From positions 372,001 through 436,000 of the forward strand of contig OY751492.1 of NCBI GenBank assembly GCA_963565915.1: a DNA stretch of 64,000 bases, read 5' to 3'. Below are positions 57,501 through 64,000 of this stretch, one piece after another. The notes under the pieces were generated by a model. It was not told the origin of the DNA, did no database searches, and worked only from the letters and a program-made list of their open reading frames with translations. Position numbers and translations under genes: made by a program. Numbering within the stretch: the stretch's first letter is position 1; each line of letters begins with the position of its first letter. This stretch comes from Entoloma clypeatum. Taxonomy: Eukaryota; Basidiomycota; Agaricomycetes; Agaricales; Entolomataceae.

Positions 57501-58199
57501 CCTTGGGATCTTGTCAAAGTTTTCTTTTTCGAAAAGATGGGCAAAACGTTCAACATATGAGGGTCGTTTGGTTGTGGGAGGTGGTGTGGGAGTAACTGCT
57601 TCCAATATGGGGTCTCCGGGCTTCCATTTCTGATCTGATTTCTTGGGTGCGTCCTTGTCTCGTACTTCCACCATGCGAACCCGATGTTTGCGACCATTAA
57701 GGTTAACCCTGAAATCCGAGTGTTTGGTTTGACACGTTGATGGGCATCGGTTGAATGTTACGGCGCCGGTCGTCCAATTGATTGTAGGGTTGTGGTGCAC
57801 CAACCAGTCATGTCCCAAAAGCATATCCGTTCTCCCAATGTCCAATACCATTGCCTCCATGGTTTCCTGGTGTGTTCCTAAGTCCAGCTTGACTTCGGCA
57901 AGTTTTTCTGCTTTCTGTTGTCGGTTCGGTGATCCATCCGCATTTAGGATTGATATGGGCTTTATTCCACGTGTGGGAAGGTTCTGTTCACGTACTATTC
58001 TGGGATGGATACATGTGCGTTCACATCCGCTATCGACCTCGGGTCGAATGGCCTTTGGTCCTCGTCGTGTTTTGATCTGAGCTTGCAGCTTGATCTCTCG
58101 TCGTTTCGGAGGTTTATCTCCCTTGACAATCTTAGTTGACGCAACGGCTCGCTTTGCAGGGATAACATAAGTTATATTGTCTGTAACTGCACCAGGCAA
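54591..58199 (-). pseudogene. Gypsy pol (protease-RT-RNase H-integrase-chromodomain) with premature stop
   Basis: The first part (58199-56724) has the protease DSG (EVDSGCERTC) and RT with YMDD (IYMDDIVV, about residue 404). A TGA at 56724-56726 interrupts NFY-x-RFIEGYS, where relatives have Arg; a CGA to TGA change is likely. The same frame then continues to 54591: RNase H (ETDASGYAIGAVL), the integrase HHCC finger (WWPTILHDVKKYVKGCDTC), the DDE core and a GPY/F-like module. A chromodomain closes the protein (YLVQWEGYGPEENTWEP). Chromodomains steer integration to particular chromatin. Apart from the single stop the frame is clean. Confidence 0.9.
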
Positions 58200-58240
58200 G
58201 CGAGTTCGTTTAATGGATAAGGGTCGCGACTTAGCGTCGT

Positions 58241-59892
58241 TTAATCGGACCCTTCGGGAAAATCCTTCTCATCGGTCTCTATGGTGATGGTTTCATCGTC
58301 ATCATCGGTATCTCCATCAGACACCTTCCTAATCTTTCCAGAGTTCTTCTTCGGCTTGCGGCAGTTGCGCGCGATATGTCCTTCTTGGTCGCAGTTGAAA
58401 CACTTACGACCATCTTTCTTCTTTGGGGCTTTGCAGTCTTTGGCAAGGTGACCAAAGCGCTGACAGTTGTAGCAACGGGCTACTCCTGCTTTGTCGATCT
58501 CCATGGCTTTGCCTTGACCACCATAAGTGGTACCCGATCCGGTGCGTGTGTCGCCACCCCCTCGGATGACTAATGCATGTCCCTCCATCTGTCGTCCCTT
58601 GTTTCGGATCTCCTTTGCGTAATCAGTGTACGTCTTGCCATCGCTAGCCACTTGTTCAGAAATTTTGCGGTTGACGTTCTTTTCCAGGATGTATTTCCCA
58701 GTTTCTTCGCCAAGGTTTGACAGCTTCAAGATCTCTTCGAATTCGTCCAAGAATTCGTCGATGGTGCGTTTCTCCTGTTTCAGGACTTCGAGTTTCGCCT
58801 TGGCCGCTGCCGACTTGTTGGCAATAGAGAATCGCGTAGCGATGTCGTCTGAGAATCCTAACCAGGTGATGTTCTCGCCATCGGTGGCAAGGTCGTCTAA
58901 TTTGTTGCTGGCCCAGTGTTTACCGGACCCTTCCATCATGCGGGATAACACCGCAAGAATCTTCTGATCGTCGGACAGGCCCTTCTGGAACCTGATGTAT
59001 AATTTGGTGGCTTTCCACCACTCGTCGAAGGTGTGTCTGTCTTTGAACATCCCAGGATCTTTGATGATCTTGGATGTATCCATTGTTTGTACTGTCGGTG
59101 CTTCTGCCATGTCTAGAACCTGCGGAGTAGGAGAGGTGTCGGATTGTTGGGATGAAGATGGGGTTCGGGATATAGGTAGGGGTTGAAAATCAGTCCCTGT
59201 TCTAGGCGTCTGTTCGGTATCTGACTGCGCGGAGTCAAAAGTAAATTCGTCAGGGGACTTGTCGGCGGAATCGGTGGCAAAACGTTCGGGGTATTTCCTC
59301 TGTAGATCTCTAAGGAATCTCTGTTCCTGCGCGTCTGTTGGTCGCGAGAAGGGGTCAAGTCTCTCGTTTCGTGCCCAACGGTTGTACTCGGTTTGTTGTT
59401 CTTCGATGGTGAAGTGGGCGTAGATCTGCTGCTTCGAGTAGGACGTGATGATGTGGCTCTGGGACGTCTCGATGTGAGCGTCCTAATCAATCTTCTGATA
59501 ACGGTTGTCTGGACACCGATAAACTCTCTGATCTCTGTGATCCGACCTGTCTGAGGTCCTTCTTGAACGCGAAAGCTTTCGAGTTCGTTCTGTCGGGCGT
59601 TGTAACGCGCGATCTGGTGTTGCCGAGCAAGATGGATGCTCTCTGCTATCTCGCCGTGGGGGCGATGCTCGTCGTTGTCTAGTTCTTCGTCAAGCACCTG
59701 CTGTAGGATGCGACGGATCTCCGATTCGATGTACTGCTGGATAAGCGTAAAATCGATACTGTCTCGAGGACTTAGCTCCTCCTGTCGGGCTTCTGACGTG
59801 CTGAATGGGTTACTGGTGAAGTCTTCAAAGAAGCGCGACGTCTTGACTCGTCTGGTAGTTGCTCTCTTCGCTCTGGGCGAACCTAACGAGAT
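58241..59892 (-). pseudogene. Gypsy gag, frame-broken in the 5' part
   Basis: From ATG 59110 a clean frame of 289 codons runs to 58241 with retrotransposon gag helices (FDEWWKATKLYIRFQKG) and two CCHC knuckles (CYNCQRFGHLAKDC, CFNCDQEGHIARNC). The same frame extends upstream without ATG (RWARNERLDPFSRPTDAQEQ). It must be joined near 59475 to another frame that carries KTSRFFEDFTSNPFSTSEAR and EIRRILQQVLDEELDND. So the N-terminal part of gag is frameshifted, or uses programmed shifting. No convincing start codon lies between the LTR and this region. Confidence 0.72.
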
Positions 59893-59901
59893 TTAGCAAC
59901 T

Positions 59902-60269
59902 TGTTATGCGTAACAAACCGTTCCAAGGTTCGGGCAGAGTATGCAGGAAGATGGAAAGGCGAAGAGCAATGTGATTGCTAAATCTAAGGAATCTAGCTAT
60001 AGTACAAAGGGTTTATATAGGTACTGACTATAGGTGATAGCATATGAGTCAGTGCTGCGCAAGGCAGTGTATCTGAGTAAGATAACTGCGGAAGGCAGTG
60101 CGTCTGAGTAAGACGACTGCGGAATGAGTCAGACAGCTGCGGAAAGCGAGTCAGCGCGGGAGCGAAGTATACTAAAGGAAATAAAGTATAATACGATATG
60201 TGTAAGCGGGGGCCGATGAGTAAAAGTGAAAAAGTAAGCATATATGTCCGCAGTCGTTAGTCCGTAACA
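59902..60269 (-). repeat. Gypsy LTR, right copy (368 bp)
   Basis: 5' LTR of the minus-strand element; differs from 48042-48409 at three visible positions. Its outer border lies inside the kinase-like gene. Confidence 0.9.
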
Positions 60270-62405
60270 GCGAAGGTCGCGATGCAGAACGTCAGCGCGA
60301 TGAATGTCTTCAAGGACGTGAAGAAAGGCGGAGCTGATAAAACTTCTTAGAATGCAAAATAAGGCATCGATGAGACTTTACCAACCGCTGCGCATCAGTG
60401 GCGACTGGAACATCGATATTTTCTGACAGTGCCTTGCGGTATTCCTGGAGTCGCAAGGTCCAAAGGCAAGTCCCGATGTGGGACATGGCTAAAGCATAGA
60501 CCCCGCTGTCAATGTCCTCAAAAAGTCCAAACACCGTTGGTATTCCAGTCACCCCCGATCGTGCGAGGTGTTCATAGACCGAAAACTCACGACGGAGCCT
60601 CTCACATTCTGTATACGAGAATGCCAGTTTAACCACGGCGTCTTGGCGTCGTGGGTTGCCCTCAGACATCAATTCCAAGGTTGCTCCATGAACGACTCCA
60701 GTGCCCCCTCGGGCGACTTTTGACGTAAGTGTCAGGGACAAAAAAGCGTCAGAGTCATAGCCATCTCGGAGCTCCGGCGGTGAATATGAATCTTGAATAT
60801 TGCTGGTGAGAGCCTGTCCTATCCTGAGAAAGTGAGAAGGTGTAGGTGAATTAAAACCGTCATAGCAGATCGAAAGAAGGGCAAGGTCGCAGCTTCCAAC
60901 TTCTTTTCTTATGACCTACGATCGTTTCAAATGACAGAACTGGAATGCAATAATCTCGGATACCTCTAGTGATGTCTGGCATTCCAAATGATTGGCCTTC
61001 TCCTTAGCGAGAGTTGCCCTTGTTTTCGGACGCTTAGGATCTGTGGGTGGGTCACTGGCAGGTCGCCTGCGCTTGCGACCTTTTAATTGTCTGTTGTCCG
61101 CCTCCTGTGTTCGTTCAAGGACGTCATCGAGCATCGCCAAATAAAGCCCCGTTTGTATTTTGGCATAACCGCAGTCGGCGCATTTGTAAACTTCGATAAC
61201 TGGTGAGAGATAGAGAGTTTGGCTTGCGGCATGGCGGATTCCGATCCACTCCAAACTACCGCAATGGAAGACAATGAAGGCAGAATCTAACCGCGCCGAT
61301 TCGGTCCAGGCCTGTAACAACTCTTCAGTGGGTGATGTAAGAAGGGATGGACGCTACTGACGTGCTGCAATAAGGTCGAAATAAACGTGCCTTCGGATAG
61401 ATACCGATTGGCCACGGTACGTTTCATGCCTTTGATTGCCTTGACATGTACATCGTGGGTTCTGTTTATTGGGACAGCTCGTCCAAGTTTTGCATTAGCA
61501 GCCTTCCCAGGTGTCGCCATTTTGACAGAACAGAGCCGTTTCGGGCACCTAGCGGTTGCCCTACTCGCTCTCGCGGGACCAGACGGCAAGGAAGAATGGC
61601 TTTCTGTTATGACATCAGACAACAAATCAGTTATGCATTTAGACGTGGGGAAGTCATCGCCAAGAGGACGGTCCGGATTCTTATACCCGGCTCTTGAAGG
61701 TGCATTGTGCAAAAAGTGTTCTGATGAAGCAGCTGCGTCCATCCCGCGCAGCACTTTTTCACCAAGTGGAGATTTGTCGAGCACCTGCCAAATACTGAGA
61801 GCTCGGAACCGTTTCTCCACCCGTAGTAACATACTTCGCGTGTCCTCATCTAGAACTTCCCATGTTCTGGGGTACGACCTCCCAACATCGATACGAAGGC
61901 CGAACCCGTCGAAAACGAAGTTGTAGCTAGGTGGTCGGGCTTCTAACAAGGGACGCCATATAAGCACCGAGAGCCACTTGTCCATCTGTGCTGGAAAATA
62001 TAGCGTGGAGGCAATGATCCCTGTGTATTTTCCAATGGTTTCTTGGTAATCCGTTGCGATGGAACGAGCGTTAGGATGCTTGCGTGACTTGAACTCTTCT
62101 TCACGTACGCTTGTGAAGGGAAATTGGCTTTCGAAGTTCCCTACTGGAGGCAGGGATAGCTTCCGCTCACATAGCGAGCAGATTGTGGTGTCAACAACGT
62201 CGGACAATTTGTCAACCAGGGAAGGCAGAAGTACGATTCTCTTGAGGGCGAGTCGTTCGTCCAGATGCCGATCATAGTAAGCGACAGACGACACGATTTT
62301 TGGAAATCGGAGGTCAGAGGAAGAATCCATAGTGCGCTCCCCAGGGGTATATTTCAAAAAGTCTATGAGCTCATCCGGTAGTGACGCTCCTTCCAAGCCA
62401 GTCAT
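60270..62405 (-). pseudogene. Fungal kinase-like gene truncated by the gypsy LTR
   Basis: Exons 62405-61362, 61320-60964, 60915-60386 and 60342-60270 are in frame. An N-terminal region of about 470 residues has a Cys-rich spot (TTICSLCERK, KCADCGYAK) and a basic stretch (GRKRRRPAS). The N-lobe of a kinase-like domain follows (VARGGTGVVHGATLEL, AVVKLAFSYTECERLRREF), then the catalytic loop VLHRDLR. There the LTR begins, so the magnesium-binding loop and C-lobe are gone. The rest of the gene is not found at the far side of the retrotransposon cluster. Similar proteins with diverged kinase folds are expanded in Agaricomycetes; function unknown. Confidence 0.78.
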
Positions 62406-63178
62406 GACGCAGATTGCTCTCAATCGAGGACATTGACAATGACGAGCAGAAAATCAACTTAGTCATGTGGATTGATCATTAAATTTGAAATTATTTAAAT
62501 ATAAACAATGATATCAGATTGGACGAGGGTGCAGGAAGACCTTTCGGCATGGATAAGGCGGCAGCGTTGGGTGGGCTCCATCTGCACTGTTCTCGTCCAG
62601 AGGCCGCTTTCATCAGCAAAAAAACAGTCTGCATGTCTGATAATACATGATCTAGTAAGTCATGTGTGTTGAAATTTGATGAGCATTGACTTAAGATGTG
62701 GTGCTCTGAGGATTGAACCCTCGCGAGGCACGAGCCGTGAGAAAGCCACAGAGCGGGGTCTTTGGTGTTTTGCCCATGTGAAGGGGCTCATCAGAGGGCT
62801 TAACCGCTACCCTAACACTCCGTGATGGCAGATCCCCACTCCCTATTTTTGGATGCAATCTAACAGTGAGATCGTCATGTGCCAGGTTATAGGTATAATG
62901 TATGGGTTACGTCTCACGCTCCCTATGATGGAACAGTGGCTATGCTAGGATGAGCCGACTGCCGACGTACTGCTATCCCCAGGGATCACTCCCACAGGGA
63001 TGACTTTTCATGGGTCTGTCTGTTTTTGTCGTTCCCACAGCCACATTCAGGCTCAGTCGGCAGTCTCCGAAGATCGTGACGAAAGTGCAACAAAGATAGG
63101 GCTCATGCAGAACATGCTAATATCATGTGCTGTGACATGACTGTGACTCGTAATTAGTGTCGTGTTCCTGCTGTACTG
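62406..63178. other. Intergenic stretch with a tRNA-like trace
   Basis: On the minus strand, 62815-62700 contains a possible A box (tagcggttaag) and a B box-like gggttcaatcc near 62712. The acceptor and T stems do not pair, so it is at best a tRNA-derived relic. A short inverted pair (gccgactgccga and tcagtcggcagtc) lies near 62953 and 63055. No gene is seen. Confidence 0.3.
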
Positions 63179-63180
63179 TA

Positions 63181-63308
63181 CATCAGCAAACCCTGGGTGC
63201 TGCCAGCCACTACAGGTTGCTATGGGTTACTTTGGGTGCTATAAAACAGGGGACCTTTGCTATGGAGCGCTCCATAGCATCCATAGACCCACCCAGGGTT
63301 TGCTGATG
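63181..63308. mobile_element. Mariner-type MITE, 128 bp
   Basis: Perfect 19-bp terminal inverted repeats (CATCAGCAAACCCTGGGTG at the left, its complement at the right), flanked on both sides by TA (63179-63180, 63309-63310). No coding capacity. It contains a perfect internal palindrome (ctatggagcgctccatag near 63269-63286). Size, ends and TA duplication fit a non-autonomous Tc1/mariner element. Confidence 0.85.
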
Positions 63309-63526
63309 TAGGTACTTAGCTTCACGTTCGATCCCTTCCCTGACATCTAAATCCCACGCTGTTGGCATGAATACACATTCTGGAGTGAAATCAGTATCAC
63401 GCACTTTGTCATTTGATGGGTTGTGAGACCATCATGTGGGTGTGGTGTGTCCAAAACGGGACTTCTTGCGAATGATTTGACATTGTCATGAACATTCAGG
63501 CTGGCTGGGGGGTAGCTAGACACAGA

Positions 63527-63668
63527 TTCTTGTTTATGCACTTTTTTTTTTTTTTTTTTTTTTTTTCCGTCAACAATTTATATAGCGGTATACTAGGGGT
63601 ACAGTCCGCTTGACGTAGAGTAAACTACATCGGTCCGAGGACCTACGTACGCTTTCTTGTTTATGCAC
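63527..63668 (-). mobile_element. Short poly(A) retroposon (SINE-like) with 15-bp target duplication
   Basis: The sequence TTCTTGTTTATGCAC occurs at 63527-63541 and 63654-63668. Between them is a 25-T run (63542-63566), i.e. a poly(A) tail on the minus strand, followed by an 87-bp body. Long target duplication plus A tail is the mark of LINE-machinery retrotransposition. The body may be a SINE or a truncated LINE 3' end. Confidence 0.8.
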
Positions 63669-64000
63669 ATTTTGTAGAAAGGAACACATCAAACACATTG
63701 AACATGTCAAAATGCATTGATTAACACACTGCGGGCATTGGCTTCTATATCCCACAAGCATATGCAAAATAAATCTGAAACAAATAAGTGTTTTATTTTG
63801 CCATTAATCCAGGGCATAAAAGGGAGAACAAATTCACTATGTGATCATCATAAGTTTGGTCATGTGTTCTGGGCTCAAATATCTGGTTTGAACATCTTCT
63901 GTTCATGGAATACTGTAGCATTTCAATCAATTCATCGGTCATGCGTAATGGGGCTCTTGAAAACACTGGAATGTCACATTTGTCATGCTTCCCTGAGCCT
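63669..64000. other. AT-rich stretch
   Basis: Nothing recognisable. Confidence 0.4.

Larger units (their letters stand above)
54068..60269 (-). mobile_element. Ty3/gypsy chromovirus, defective
   Basis: On the minus strand: 5' LTR (59902-60269), gag with two zinc knuckles, then pol with protease, RT, RNase H, integrase and C-terminal chromodomain, a small extra ORF, and a purine-rich end (GAAGAGGGGAACA, 54065-54077). Where its 3' LTR should start, the copia 5' LTR is found instead. The matching gypsy LTR is 5.7 kb further left, beyond the copia element. Gag has a frame break and pol a premature TGA, so it is not autonomous. Confidence 0.87.

Noticed and set aside
59113..59697. Independent 194-codon gene upstream of gag
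   Set aside because: Its first part continues the gypsy gag from the LTR side and its second part overlaps the true gag frame; it is a frame-broken gag segment.
62700..62815. Possible tRNA gene on the minus strand
   Set aside because: A and B box-like strings exist, but the acceptor and T stems do not pair and no anticodon arm forms.

Overview
The window comes from a filamentous basidiomycete, most likely an Agaricomycete. Genes are split by many short GT-AG introns (about 37-115 nt). Families typical of mushroom genomes occur: a GPI-type GH79 glucuronidase, a many-exon P450, an F-box protein, an AIG1-like small GTPase and a DUF5648 secreted protein. The transposons are fungal Ty1/copia, chromodomain Ty3/gypsy and hAT types. 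Positions 24527-24726 are an assembly gap of 200 N.

Layout. 1-4.5 kb is transposon debris: a decayed copia pol with its 3' LTR, a 20-bp minisatellite and a solo copia LTR relic. 4.9-12.9 kb carries three minus-strand metabolic genes (GH79, P450, alpha/beta hydrolase) and a relic P450 exon on the plus strand. 13.2-16.4 kb is a complete hAT transposon with 9-bp terminal repeats, a perfect 8-bp target duplication and an intact 857-residue spliced transposase. 16.4-19.2 kb is gene-poor and built of direct duplications. 19.2-28.8 kb holds a small orphan gene, a second alpha/beta hydrolase paralogous to the first, a DUF5648 gene, MsrA (cut by the gap), QCR6, an F-box gene and a membrane protein. 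29.8-36.8 kb holds an HNH-like ORF, a DUF1917 gene, a GTPase, a Ste20/GCK-type kinase and a secreted precursor with repeated cationic segments. 38.6-46.5 kb holds a cysteine-containing secreted protein and the TFIIIC TPR subunit TFC4 (19 exons). 47.5-60.3 kb is a retrotransposon cluster: a copia element with a 1702-residue gag-pol ORF sits against a chromoviral gypsy element, and two 368-bp gypsy LTRs bracket both. The right LTR cuts a kinase-like gene just after its HRDLR motif. The last 1.6 kb has a mariner-type MITE and a short poly(A) retroposon.

The most unusual observations concern splicing and rearrangement. QCR6 can be read in frame, with its expected conserved C-terminus, only if exons of 2 and 4 nt are spliced in. 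The P450 likewise appears to need a 3-nt exon and two 14-nt exons. The copia element has lost its primer-binding region and normal gag start; a 55-bp inverted copy of its own RT region replaces them and supplies the start codon. Gene models were built by hand from reading frame, splice sites and family conservation; no alignment or RNA data were available.
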